Of a stretch of DNA of 64,000 bases, positions 34,784-43,845 are shown in pieces (positions within the stretch are counted from its first letter, which is position 1; the number at the start of each line of letters is the position of its first letter). Both the position numbers and the translations under genes were made by a program. A model generated the notes under the pieces. It worked only from the letters and a program-made list of their open reading frames with translations. It made no database searches and was not told where the DNA came from. The DNA comes from Actinomyces capricornis. Lineage in GTDB: Bacteria; Actinomycetota; Actinomycetes; Actinomycetales; Actinomycetaceae. The stretch covers positions 1,860,001-1,924,000 of the forward strand of contig NZ_AP025017.1 in NCBI RefSeq assembly GCF_019974135.1. Direction: 5' to 3'.

Positions 34784-36232
34784 ATGAGTCAGGCCAGATA
34801 CGAACCCCGCCACCTCTCACGGTTGCGGCGCCCCACCCTGCGCACCGCCAACGGGTCCGTGGCCCTGGGAGGCAGTTGCCTCATGGTCGGGGGGCTGGCC
34901 TGGGCCCAGTGGCCGCCGCCGGCGACCGTGGCGGTGCTGACCGTCATCATCGTCATCAGCCTCGGCCTGGTCACCGCGCCCCCCTCCAGCGCCCTGCGGC
35001 GAGGAGTGATGCCGCGCGGCTCCCGCCGGGCCTGGGCCGGCACCATGATCCTGGCCATGTCCCCGGCGATCCTGCTGGGCATCGTCTTCCCCATCGTCGC
35101 CCCTCGGATCGCCGGCAACTCCATCGGGGGTGTGGGACTGCAGTCCATCATCCTGAGCGTGTCCGTGGTGGTGCCCTGGATCAGCCAGGTGGTGGGCAAC
35201 CCCGTCTACCGCCTGCTCGGCGACGCCATCGGGCGCGGCCCGGCCGTGGTGCTGAGCCGTTACTGCTCCGCCTGGCCCGCCCTCTTCCTGTGGGCGCTCA
35301 TCCCCTCCCTGCTCGTGGCACTGACGGTGGCCGCTGTTACCGGCTGGAGCGCCCGGGCCATGGCAGCCCACCTGGCCCTGCTGATCGCCCACGTCGTCTT
35401 CGTCCAGTCCCTCATCATCTCCGACATCTCCGGACGTCGGCGCCTGTGGGCCGTGGGATGGCTCGTCTACGCCCTGGCGCTCCTGGCCGTGCCCGCCTGG
35501 TGGTTCCTGCCCCCGCTGCTGGGCACGGTCAGCCAGCTGCTGGCCATGGGCAGGACCCTCGGCGGCCTGCTGCGCCCCATCACGATCCCCGCCGGGCCCC
35601 TGGTCCAGGACATGGCCCGCGGCTTCATCCTGGGCGGGGTGCTGTGGTCGGACAAGTTCCTCCTCTTCCTGTCCGCCGGAACCGACTTCCATGTCGCCCT
35701 GGTCTACCTCAGCCTGCAGCCCGCGGTCGTCGCCTACTGCTACTACTTCTCGGTGACCTCCCCGCGGGTCAACACCGAGGTGGCCCTCTTCCAGGCGCTC
35801 CTGAAGGAGCGGCACATGGAGGAGCTGCGCTCCCGGGGCCAGCAGCTGCGCCACCTGCTCAACGCGAGCCTGGTGCGGGCCTGCGCCGTGGGCATCGGGG
35901 GGGTGCTCATCACCGTCGTCGTCATCGCGCTGGCCTCTCCCGGGGATCTGCACGAGGTGCTCATCGTGGGGATCTCCTCCCTGCTCTTCACCATCCTGAC
36001 CCTCCTGGCCTACGAGATCGACCATATCGGCGACCACGTGTCCTCCCTGCTGCTGTCGGCCGTCCACCTGGCCGCGGCCGCCTTCCTGCTGCTGGGCCAG
36101 GGCAGCACCCGGGCCTACCTGCCGCTGGCCTGTGTCGATCTCGTCCTGTGCCTGGCGGCCCTGGTGCTCTACCGCAGGCGCTGGGCCGCACCTGAGTACT
36201 CCTTCTTCTGGGGAAAGGCGATGTCCTGGTGA
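34784..36232 (+). CDS. PelG-like exopolysaccharide membrane protein
   Basis: The 482-residue protein has about twelve membrane spans, the size and topology of PelG, the polysaccharide transport component of Pel systems. The recognisable PelG-like stretch is GFILGGVLWSDKFLLFL, then LSLQPAVVAYCYYF and RVNTEVALFQALLKE, where PelG has its conserved W-D-K and F-x-x-x-E pattern. ATG at 34784 is preferred; an upstream GTG/ATG extension is possible. It overlaps the PelF-like glycosyltransferase gene by GTGA, and PelF-PelG pairing supports the call. No pelD or pelE is present in this window. Identity is a motif-level judgement. Confidence 0.75.
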   Translation: MSQARYEPRHLSRLRRPTLRTANGSVALGGSCLMVGGLAWAQWPPPATVAVLTVIIVISLGLVTAPPSSALRRGVMPRGSRRAWAGTMILAMSPAILLGIVFPIVAPRIAGNSIGGVGLQSIILSVSVVVPWISQVVGNPVYRLLGDAIGRGPAVVLSRYCSAWPALFLWALIPSLLVALTVAAVTGWSARAMAAHLALLIAHVVFVQSLIISDISGRRRLWAVGWLVYALALLAVPAWWFLPPLLGTVSQLLAMGRTLGGLLRPITIPAGPLVQDMARGFILGGVLWSDKFLLFLSAGTDFHVALVYLSLQPAVVAYCYYFSVTSPRVNTEVALFQALLKERHMEELRSRGQQLRHLLNASLVRACAVGIGGVLITVVVIALASPGDLHEVLIVGISSLLFTILTLLAYEIDHIGDHVSSLLLSAVHLAAAAFLLLGQGSTRAYLPLACVDLVLCLAALVLYRRRWAAPEYSFFWGKAMSW

Positions 36233-38526
36233 GCTCATCCATTCGCAAGCGGCTGGAGTCGCTGCCCTCCTACTACTCGGCGCCCGCCGGGGGATATGCG
36301 CCCATGCCTCCCTCGATGAGCAACCGGGGCTCGGCGGCCTCACCGCAGGCGGCCCGACGCCGCTCGGCCTCCAGTGCCGAGCCGGCTCAGGCCGAGCAGG
36401 CCGCGGAGCGCCGTCCTTCCGTGCCGCCCCCCGCGCCGGCACGGCCCGGGCAGGAGGGCGCCGGGCCCACGCGCCCCGCGCCGGGGCAGTCAGCGCCGGA
36501 TCAGCCCGGAGCGGGCCGGCCGGCGAGCGCGGGGGAGTCGCCAGTGCCACCGGGCCTCCAGCCCACCCCGCAGGGCTACGGCTTCGTGGCCACCGGGCCC
36601 AGCCCGGCCTCTCCTCCCGCCGCCGACCCGGTCACCCGCCAGGCCTCCGCGCCGCCGGTGCCGTCGATGCCGGTGGTGCCCACCCCGGTGGCGCCCACCC
36701 CGATGGTCCCGCCCGCCGGCGCTGGCCCTCAGGAGACCGGGCCGGCGCCCCAGCCGTCGGTGCCGTACCCGCCCGCGCCCCACCCGTATGAGGCCGACGC
36801 ACCCGAGCCCGCAGGGCCCCTGCTCGACGACGTCGTTGAGCCCGAGGGGGTCCTGCTGACCGAGGACCTCCCCGCCGTCTCGCCCAGCGAGGAGCTCCCC
36901 CTACCCGTCCAGGAGGCGGCCACAGGCCCCGGCTCACCCTCCTGGCCCGACGGCGTGCCCGCCGACGGCGTCTACCAGGACGTGGACGTGGCCATCGTCA
37001 TGGAGTCCACCTACCCCTACCTCAAGGGCGGGGTCTCGGCGGTCGTCCACGACATCATCACCGGCAACCCGGAGCTGACCTTCGGCATCATCCACCTGAC
37101 CTGGGACTCCCAGGCGCCCAACAAGGACCTGTACGGCATGCCCGACAACGTCGCCTGGGTGCGGGTGCTCTACCTGGCCATGGAGGAGCATGAGGAGGCC
37201 TTCCTGCGGGCCCGCCCCCGCGACCTGCGCATGGGTCGGCGCAAGCGCCGCGAGCTGTCCCGCCGGCTCGTCGGCTCGCTGCTGGCCCTGGCCCAGGAGG
37301 GCCGCACCGAGCCCCTGTGGGACCTCATCACCGAGGGCCTGGCCGGGGGCACGCGCCGCTACCCGGTGTGGGCGATCCTGGGAACCCAGGAGTTCATGGA
37401 GGCCTACCGGGAGATGATGCCGGACCTGGGCATGTCCATGTCCGACATCTTCTGGTGCCTGCGCGACTTCTTCTCCCTGGCCTACGCCGTGCTCTCCGAG
37501 CCCATGCCCCGCGCCGCGGTCTACCACGCGCACACCACCGGCTACGCCGCCCTGCTGTCGGTGGCCGCCTCCCGCCTGCACGGCACCGGCTTCCTGCTCA
37601 CCGAGCACAACCTCTACGTGCGCGATACCGTCAACACCCTGCTGGACCGGCGCCTGGACCGCAACATCACCCTCAACGACTACCGCACCTTCGACGTCAC
37701 CGGCCGCCAGCGCATGTGGATGGCCTGGTGGCTGGAGATGGGGCGGCTGTGCTACCCCTACGCCTACGCCAGCACCTACCTCTACCCCCGGGCCATCACC
37801 GAGGCCACCGAGCTGGGCGGGGACGCGAGCAAGGCGATCATCATCCCCAACGGCATCGTCACCACCGAGTTCGATGCCTCCTACGCGGCCCGCATGAGGG
37901 CGCTGGAGGCGATCAGGAGGGAGGGCGCGGGCAGGCATCTGTGGAAACTGGTCTACATCGCCCGCGTCGTGCCCATAAAGGGTCTCATGGACATGATCGA
38001 CTCCATGAAGCTCATGGTGGACCGCGGCCTGAACGTGCACCTGGATGTGTGCGGCCCCACCGAGCACCGCCCCGACTACTTCGAGAAGTGCCTCAACCAC
38101 ATCATCGAGCAGGGCCTGGAGTCGGTCATCACCATCCGCGGCACCGTCAAGATCCGGGCCCTGCTGCCCGAGTTCGACCTGTTCGTCCTGCCCAGCTACA
38201 ACGAGGGGCTGCCCGTGGTCTCCCTGGAGACGATGGGGGCGGGCATCCCCACGGTGAGCACCGACGTCGGCGCCGTGCGCTCGGTGGTGGAGGACGAGAT
38301 CGTCGCCGAGGACGGCACCGTGTGGGGGCCCTGCGGCACCATCATCGAGCCGGGCGACCCCGTGGTCATGGCCGATGGGGTCCAGCGCATCATCGAGGAC
38401 CTCGACCTCTACGAGCAGCTGTGCCGGGCGGCACGCGGGCGTGTGGAGGCCGCCTACAACCTGGAGAAGGTCAACGCCGCCTACAACAAGGTCTACCGGC
38501 AGGGCGGTGCCGGGAAGGGAGCGTGA
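36229..38526 (+). CDS. PelF-like GT4 glycosyltransferase with disordered N-terminus
   Basis: From residue ~248 on, this reads as PelF: VDVAIVMESTYPYLKGGVSAVVHDII, FGIIHLTWD, then a GT4 Rossmann domain with YIARVVPIKGLMDMI, DVCGPTEHRPDYF and the EX7E motif NEGLPVVSLETMGAGIP. PelF polymerises UDP-sugars into the Pel chain. The first ~245 residues are Pro/Ala/Glu-rich and repetitive (PTPVAPTP), absent from known PelF; they may tether the enzyme to its membrane partner. The 765-residue length is due to this extension. GTG at 36229 overlaps the pelG-like stop, and its own stop overlaps the next gene's GTG. Confidence 0.82.
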   Translation: MSSSIRKRLESLPSYYSAPAGGYAPMPPSMSNRGSAASPQAARRRSASSAEPAQAEQAAERRPSVPPPAPARPGQEGAGPTRPAPGQSAPDQPGAGRPASAGESPVPPGLQPTPQGYGFVATGPSPASPPAADPVTRQASAPPVPSMPVVPTPVAPTPMVPPAGAGPQETGPAPQPSVPYPPAPHPYEADAPEPAGPLLDDVVEPEGVLLTEDLPAVSPSEELPLPVQEAATGPGSPSWPDGVPADGVYQDVDVAIVMESTYPYLKGGVSAVVHDIITGNPELTFGIIHLTWDSQAPNKDLYGMPDNVAWVRVLYLAMEEHEEAFLRARPRDLRMGRRKRRELSRRLVGSLLALAQEGRTEPLWDLITEGLAGGTRRYPVWAILGTQEFMEAYREMMPDLGMSMSDIFWCLRDFFSLAYAVLSEPMPRAAVYHAHTTGYAALLSVAASRLHGTGFLLTEHNLYVRDTVNTLLDRRLDRNITLNDYRTFDVTGRQRMWMAWWLEMGRLCYPYAYASTYLYPRAITEATELGGDASKAIIIPNGIVTTEFDASYAARMRALEAIRREGAGRHLWKLVYIARVVPIKGLMDMIDSMKLMVDRGLNVHLDVCGPTEHRPDYFEKCLNHIIEQGLESVITIRGTVKIRALLPEFDLFVLPSYNEGLPVVSLETMGAGIPTVSTDVGAVRSVVEDEIVAEDGTVWGPCGTIIEPGDPVVMADGVQRIIEDLDLYEQLCRAARGRVEAAYNLEKVNAAYNKVYRQGGAGKGA

Positions 38527-39608
38527 GCGTGAGCGGAGTCGGAGCCTGGATCCGGTACGGCAACCCCCTGGAGCCCCAGGAGGTCGACTTCGCGATACGC
38601 CACTACCGCGCGGCCATCCTCCAGCCCTGGGAGACTGAGGCGGCGGCGCGCCTGAAGGACCAGCGCCCCGATATGACGGTCCTGGCCTACCGCTGCCTGT
38701 CCTCCGCCCGCGACTTCGAGCCCCCCGAGCGCTGCGCCTCGGGCCTGACCTTCCAGGAGGTCTCCCAGCGCGGCTGGCTGGCCCGGCGCGCCGATGGCAG
38801 CGCCGTGGAGTGGTCCACCTACCCCGGCCACTTCCAGGCCCGGGTCTGGGACGAGCGCTACCGGGCCCGCTGGGTGGAGCAGGTCTGCGAGGACACCGCG
38901 GAGACGGCCTTCGACGGCATCATGTCCGACAACGACGTCTTCGATGACTACTACGGCCTGAGCCTGCCCCTGGAGGAGGTGGAGGACACCGCCTCCCTGC
39001 GCCGGGTCCTGGACGGCTTCGTGGAGCAGGTGGGCTGGGGCCTGGCCGGGGTGGGCAAGATCCTGGTGCCCAACATCGCCGAGGCCCGCCGGGAGCCGGG
39101 CCGCTGGGAGCGCCACGCCGCCTGGGGCGGCGGCCTCGATGAGTGCTGGCTGGGGTGGGGCGGCAGCCGGCTCTTCGATGAGCCCACCGCCCTGGCGCAG
39201 ATCCACGAGCTGCGCGGGCCGGGCATCTCCATGGTGCGCACCCCCGACGGCGGTGGCGGCCGGGCCCCGCACGCCCTCTACGGCCTGGCCGCGTTCTGGG
39301 TCTTCGGTGGCGGCCGGGGCGCCTACGCCTCCACGGGCCACGACGACTACTCCCGCACCCCCTGGTTCCCGGCGCTGGACGCCGACCTGGGCCGGCCCGT
39401 GGGCGAGCCGCGGCGCGCGGGCGGGGCCTGGGTGCGCGACTTCGAGGGCGGCCTGGCCGCGGTCGTCCTGGATCCCCACCATCGGGCCCAGCTCGAACTG
39501 CCCCGGGGGCTGGTCCTGCCCGGGCGCAGGGGACTGGCCGATGGGAGGCCCCTGCCCCGCAGCGTCGTGCTGCCCGGGCAGCACGGGCTCCTGGCCCTGC
39601 GCCCCTGA
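38523..39608 (+). CDS. Putative TIM-barrel glycoside hydrolase of the Pel-like operon
   Basis: The 361-residue protein has no signal peptide. Its pattern is that of GHL-type putative glycoside hydrolases: strand-1 GAWIRYGN, VLAYRCLSSARDFE, RWVEQVCEDTAETAFDGIMSDNDVF with Asp136 and Asp138 after a beta strand, VPNIAEAR, GGLDECWLGW with a candidate acid Glu, and a C-terminal beta domain. Pel systems include a hydrolase (PelA), so this may be an analogous chain-cutting enzyme, although PelA is exported and this protein appears cytosolic unless the start is further up. GTG at 38523 overlaps the PelF-like stop; GTG at 38529 is an alternative. Family assignment is tentative. Confidence 0.6.
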   Translation: MSVSGVGAWIRYGNPLEPQEVDFAIRHYRAAILQPWETEAAARLKDQRPDMTVLAYRCLSSARDFEPPERCASGLTFQEVSQRGWLARRADGSAVEWSTYPGHFQARVWDERYRARWVEQVCEDTAETAFDGIMSDNDVFDDYYGLSLPLEEVEDTASLRRVLDGFVEQVGWGLAGVGKILVPNIAEARREPGRWERHAAWGGGLDECWLGWGGSRLFDEPTALAQIHELRGPGISMVRTPDGGGGRAPHALYGLAAFWVFGGGRGAYASTGHDDYSRTPWFPALDADLGRPVGEPRRAGGAWVRDFEGGLAAVVLDPHHRAQLELPRGLVLPGRRGLADGRPLPRSVVLPGQHGLLALRP

Positions 39609-39612
39609 GCCG

Positions 39613-39695
39613 TGGCACATTTTCGGCGCCCCTCGCGCCGCCCGGGGCCGGTTCTTCCGCAGAATCCCGTCGGCCCGCGGGCTGAAGATGTGCAG
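39613..39695. repeat. Palindromic element, degenerate copy C
   Basis: The right end GAAGATGTGCAG (39684-39695) is identical to copies A and B; the left end (39613-39624) differs at three of twelve positions. Total 83 bp, with an interior TTCCGCAGAATCCC. It follows the hydrolase gene as copies A and B follow ygfZ. Confidence 0.75.
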
Positions 39696-39731
39696 CTCCG
39701 GGGCAGGGGCGGCTCGCAGGGCGCCGCGTTT

Positions 39732-39760
39732 TTGATCTAGGACTGAGGTCACACTAGAGT
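39732..39760 (+). promoter_or_regulatory. Promoter of ppdK
   Basis: TTGATC at 39732-39737, a 17-base spacer and TAGAGT at 39755-39760 form a good housekeeping sigma promoter. The start point would be near 39767, giving a leader of about 70 nt. Confidence 0.6.
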
Positions 39761-39835
39761 GGGGCCGTTGACGCGCGCAGGCGCGCAGTCCACTGACACC
39801 AGTCCCATCAGGACCACATACCGAAAGAGGCGATG

Positions 39836-42550
39836 ATGCCCACCACGTACGTGTACCGCTTCAGCGAGGGCGACAAGGACCAGAAGGACCTTCTGGGCGG
39901 CAAGGGGGCGAACCTCGCCGAGATGACCCGTCTCGGCCTGCCCGTCCCCCCAGGCTTCACCATCACCACCGACGCCTGCCGCGCCTACCTGGCCACCGGT
40001 GAGGTCCCTGAGGAGCTCGCCGTCCAGGTCACCACCGCCCTGCGCGAGGTCGAGGCGGAGCTGGGCCGCCATCTCGGCGCCGCCGAGGACCCCCTCCTGG
40101 TCTCGGTGCGCTCGGGCGCCAAGTTCTCCATGCCGGGCATGATGGAGACGGTGCTCAACATCGGCCTCAACGACGAGTCCGTCAAGGGACTGGCCGCCGC
40201 CAGCCAGGACGAGCGCTTCGCCTGGGACTCCTACCGCCGCCTCATCCAGATGTTCGGCAAGACCGTCCTGGACATCGACGGCGAGCATTTCGCCTCCGCC
40301 CTGGAGGCCAAGAAGGCCGACCGGGGCGTGAGCCTGGACTACGAGCTGGATGTCGCGGCCCTCACCGAGCTGGTCGAGGAGTACAAGGCGATCGTGCGCG
40401 AGTACGCGGGCATCGACTTCCCCCAGGACCCGCGCGCCCAGCTCGACATGGCCACCGAGGCGGTCTTCCGCTCCTGGAACACCGAGCGCGCCCACATCTA
40501 CCGCCGCCGTGAGAAGATCCCCCACGACCTGGGCACCGCCGTCAACGTGTGCACCATGGTCTTCGGCAACATGGGGCAGACCTCCGGCACGGGCGTGTGC
40601 TTCACCCGCGACCCCTCCACCGGCCGCTCCGGCGTCTACGGCGACTACCTGGTCAACGCCCAGGGCGAGGACGTGGTGGCGGGCATCCGCAACACCCTGT
40701 CCCTGTCCGACCTCAAGACCATCGACCCGGAGTCCTACAAGGAGCTGCGCGCCGCGATGCGCCGCCTGGAGACCCACTACCGGGACCTGTGCGACATCGA
40801 GTTCACCATCGAACGCGGCAAGCTCTGGCTGCTCCAGACCCGCGTGGGCAAGCGCACCGCCGCCGCGGCCTTCCGCGTGGCCACCCAGCTGGTGGACGAG
40901 AAGCTCATCACCAAGGACGAGGCCCTCACCCGCGTCACCGGCGACCAGCTCACCCAGCTGATGTTCCCCCAGTTCGAGCACACCGGGGACAACGACCTCA
41001 TCACCAAGGCCATGCCGGCCTCCCCGGGCGCGGCCGTGGGCCGCATCGTCTTCGACAACGCCGAGGCCGTGGCCCGCGCCGAGGCCGGCGAGTCGGTCAT
41101 CCTCGTGCGCCGCGAGACCAACCCCGACGACCTGCCCGGCATGGTGGCGGCGGTCGGCGTGCTCACCGCGCGCGGCGGCAAGACCTCCCACGCCGCCGTC
41201 GTGGCCCGCGGCATGGGCAAGACCTGCGTGTGCGGCGCCGACCAGCTCGAGGTCGACGCGGCCGCCAAGACCATCCGGGTACGGGGCCGGGAGGACCTGG
41301 TCCTCACCAGTGAGGACACCATCGCCATCGACGGGCAGACCGGCGAGGTCTTCCTCGGCGAGGTCCCCGTGGCCGACTCCCCGGTGATGACCTACCTGCG
41401 CCGCGGCCTGGAGGTGGCCCTCGACGCCGCCGGCGACGTCGACTCCCGCGAGCTCATCACCAGCGTGGACCGCCTCATGCGCCATGCCGACGAGGTCCGC
41501 CGCCTGGAGGTGCGGGCCAACGCGGACAACCCCGACGACGCCCGCCACGCCATCCACCGCGGCGCCCAGGGCGTGGGCCTGTGCCGCACCGAGCACATGT
41601 TCCTGGGCGAGCGCAAGCAGTTCGTCCAGAACCTCATCCTGGCCCAGACCCCCCAGGAGCGCGAGAGCGCCCTGGCGGCCCTGCTGCCCCTGCAGAAGGG
41701 CGACTTCGTCCAGATGTTCGAGACGATGAACGGCAAGCCCATGACGGTGCGCCTCATCGACCCGCCGCTGCACGAGTTCCTGCCGGACTTCACCGAGCTG
41801 AGCGTCAAGGTGGCCCTGGACCGCGAGCGCGGCACCCTGGACCCGGCCGATGAGGAGCTGCTGGCGGTCGTGCGCCGCAACCACGAGGCCAACCCCATGC
41901 TGGGCCTGCGCGGGGTGCGCCTGCTGCTGACCATGCCCGGGCTCATCGAGCTCCAGGTGCGTGCCATCGCCGAGGCCGCCGTGGAGCGCCTCAAGGCCGG
42001 CGGCGACCCGCGCCCCGAGATCATGATCCCGCTCATCGGCTCGGTGCGCGAGCTCCAGATCGCCCGCGAGCGGGTCGAGGCCGTACTGACCGAGGTCTCC
42101 CAGGCCTCGGGCTACGAGCTGGACTTTCCGGTGGGCTGCATGATCGAGCTGCCCCGCGCGGCCGTGGGCGCGGACACCATCGCCGAGGAGGCCGACTTCT
42201 TCTCCTTCGGCACCAACGACCTGACCCAGACCACCTGGGGCTTCTCGCGCGACGACGTCGAGGGCACCTTCTTCAAGGAGTACCTGGAGGAGGGCGTCTT
42301 CGGGGTCTCGCCCTTCGAGACCATCGACGAGCGCGGCGTGGGGCGCATGGTCGAGCTCGGCGCCGAGCGCGGGCGCCAGACCAAGCCCGACCTCAAGCTG
42401 GGGGTCTGCGGCGAGCACGGGGGCGACCCCGAGTCCATCGAGTTCTTCCACCGCGCGGGCCTGAACTACGTGTCCTGCTCGCCCTTCCGGGTGCCGGTGG
42501 CGCGCCTGGAGGCCGGGCGCGCGGCCGTGTTCACCTCCACCCAGGAGTAG
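39836..42550 (+). CDS. ppdK: Pyruvate phosphate dikinase
   Basis: PPDK interconverts pyruvate, ATP and phosphate with PEP, AMP and pyrophosphate. The ATP-grasp domain occupies the first ~340 residues (GGKGANLAEM, SVRSGAKFSMPGMMETVLNIG). The swivelling phosphohistidine domain has His452 in GGKTSHAAVVARGMG, and the PEP/pyruvate domain has GLCRTEHMF and the active-site Cys in GVCGEHGGDP. The 904 residues fit the family. ATG at 39836 is preferred because AGAGG lies five bases upstream; ATG at 39833 is too close. It is monocistronic, with its own promoter and a 17-bp terminator stem. It may link pyrophosphate to carbon metabolism, with pyrophosphatase also encoded in this window. Confidence 0.97.
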   Translation: MPTTYVYRFSEGDKDQKDLLGGKGANLAEMTRLGLPVPPGFTITTDACRAYLATGEVPEELAVQVTTALREVEAELGRHLGAAEDPLLVSVRSGAKFSMPGMMETVLNIGLNDESVKGLAAASQDERFAWDSYRRLIQMFGKTVLDIDGEHFASALEAKKADRGVSLDYELDVAALTELVEEYKAIVREYAGIDFPQDPRAQLDMATEAVFRSWNTERAHIYRRREKIPHDLGTAVNVCTMVFGNMGQTSGTGVCFTRDPSTGRSGVYGDYLVNAQGEDVVAGIRNTLSLSDLKTIDPESYKELRAAMRRLETHYRDLCDIEFTIERGKLWLLQTRVGKRTAAAAFRVATQLVDEKLITKDEALTRVTGDQLTQLMFPQFEHTGDNDLITKAMPASPGAAVGRIVFDNAEAVARAEAGESVILVRRETNPDDLPGMVAAVGVLTARGGKTSHAAVVARGMGKTCVCGADQLEVDAAAKTIRVRGREDLVLTSEDTIAIDGQTGEVFLGEVPVADSPVMTYLRRGLEVALDAAGDVDSRELITSVDRLMRHADEVRRLEVRANADNPDDARHAIHRGAQGVGLCRTEHMFLGERKQFVQNLILAQTPQERESALAALLPLQKGDFVQMFETMNGKPMTVRLIDPPLHEFLPDFTELSVKVALDRERGTLDPADEELLAVVRRNHEANPMLGLRGVRLLLTMPGLIELQVRAIAEAAVERLKAGGDPRPEIMIPLIGSVRELQIARERVEAVLTEVSQASGYELDFPVGCMIELPRAAVGADTIAEEADFFSFGTNDLTQTTWGFSRDDVEGTFFKEYLEEGVFGVSPFETIDERGVGRMVELGAERGRQTKPDLKLGVCGEHGGDPESIEFFHRAGLNYVSCSPFRVPVARLEAGRAAVFTSTQE

Positions 42551-42580
42551 CGCTCCCGGGGGCAGCGCACCAGCGCTCCC

Positions 42581-42630
42581 GCGGCGGCCCGCGGCCGAGG
42601 CCCTTGGTGGCACCGGCCGCGGGCCGCCGC
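42581..42630 (+). terminator. Strong hairpin after ppdK
   Basis: A perfect 17-bp GC-rich stem (42581-42597 with 42614-42630) and 16-base loop, 30 bp after the ppdK stop. Confidence 0.75.
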
Positions 42631-42810
42631 GCATGCCCGGCCGCACTCATCGGGCGAGCCCCCAGGAGGAGCCCACTGGGGGCCGGGGAGGGGTCCAGTG
42701 GCGGCCTTGTGGCGGGCCAGTGGACCACAGGGCCGGGGAGCCTCGCACTCTGCGCGGACTAGCCGTTTTGCTGAGGGTGAGGCAGCGCGAGTCCCGATCG
42801 GCGGGCGTGC

Positions 42811-42822
42811 CATGATCGCATC
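42811..42822 (+). promoter_or_regulatory. Possible leaderless -10 box for moxR
   Basis: CATGAT at 42811-42816 lies six bases before the ATG at 42823, with no ribosome site. It departs from TANNNT at the first base, so support is weaker than for other starts. Confidence 0.4.
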
Positions 42823-43845
42823 ATGACCAGTGCAGCGCCCTCGGCACCGCCCGGCAGCGCCGGCCCCCGGCCCTCATCGCCGACACCCCACGAGTGGACC
42901 GGGTCCCTCCAGGCCCTCACCAGTGCCCTGCGGGAGCGGATCGAATCGGTCGTGGTGGGCAAGAGGCGCGCCGTGGACACCTCCATCGCCACCCTCCTGG
43001 CCGGGGGCCACCTGCTCATCGAGGACGTGCCCGGGGTCGGCAAGACCACCCTGGCCACCGCCCTGGCCCGCTGCCTGGACCTGAGCGCGGCCCGCATCCA
43101 GTTCACCTCCGACCTCCTGCCCGCCGACGTCACCGGCGTGAGCGTCTACGACCAGTCCACCCGGGCCTTCCGCTTCCACCCCGGCCCCGTCTTCGCCTCG
43201 GTGGTCATCGCCGACGAGATCAACCGGGCCACCCCGCGCACCCAGTCCGCCCTCCTGGAGGCCATGGGGGAGGGGCATGTCAGCGTCGAGGGGCGCACCC
43301 TCGACCTGCCCGAGCCCTTCATGGTGGTGGCCACCCAGAACCCCCTGGACATGGAGGGCACCTACCTGCTGCCCGAGGCCCAGCGCGACCGCTTCATGGC
43401 CCGCATCTCCATGGGCTACCCCGAGCCGGGTGCCGAGACCGCCATGCACACCGCCCGCCGTGGCACCGACCCGCTCAGTGCGCTGAGGCCCCTGGCCGGC
43501 ATTGAGGACGTGCGCCGCGCCCGCGCCGCCGTGGCCGGCCTGCACCTGGCCGAGCCGGTCGCCGCCTACATCGTGGCCCTCGTGGGGGCCACCCGCACCG
43601 ACCCGGCCCTGTCCCTGGGGGCCAGCCCGCGCGCCGGGCTGCAGCTGGCCGCCCTGGCCCGCGCCCGCGCCGCCATGAGGGGCCGGGACTTCGTGACGCC
43701 CGACGACGTCGCCCGCTCCGCGCACGGGGCCCTGACCCACCGCCTCATCCCGGCCGGGCGCTTCGCCTCGGCCGCCCAGGCCCATGCCGCCGCGGGGGAG
43801 GTCCTGGCGCGCATCGTGGCGCGCACGAAGGTGCCGGGCCGGTGA
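42823..43845 (+). CDS. MoxR-family AAA ATPase
   Basis: MoxR ATPases act as chaperones for assembly of membrane or metal-dependent complexes and pair with DUF58 proteins. The 340-residue protein has Walker A EDVPGVGKTT (residues 67-76), Walker B VVIADEINRA, the sensor-1 region VVATQNPLDMEGTYLLPEAQRDRF and a C-terminal helical lid (GASPRAGLQLAALARA). It starts a three-gene operon with DUF58 and a transglutaminase, each overlapping the next by 4 bp, an arrangement very common in Actinobacteria. Confidence 0.94.
   Translation: MTSAAPSAPPGSAGPRPSSPTPHEWTGSLQALTSALRERIESVVVGKRRAVDTSIATLLAGGHLLIEDVPGVGKTTLATALARCLDLSAARIQFTSDLLPADVTGVSVYDQSTRAFRFHPGPVFASVVIADEINRATPRTQSALLEAMGEGHVSVEGRTLDLPEPFMVVATQNPLDMEGTYLLPEAQRDRFMARISMGYPEPGAETAMHTARRGTDPLSALRPLAGIEDVRRARAAVAGLHLAEPVAAYIVALVGATRTDPALSLGASPRAGLQLAALARARAAMRGRDFVTPDDVARSAHGALTHRLIPAGRFASAAQAHAAAGEVLARIVARTKVPGR

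Noticed and set aside
39749..42646. A 965-residue open frame antisense to ppdK
   Set aside because: Shadow frame: ppdK is complete with all motifs, and the antisense product has no recognisable domain.
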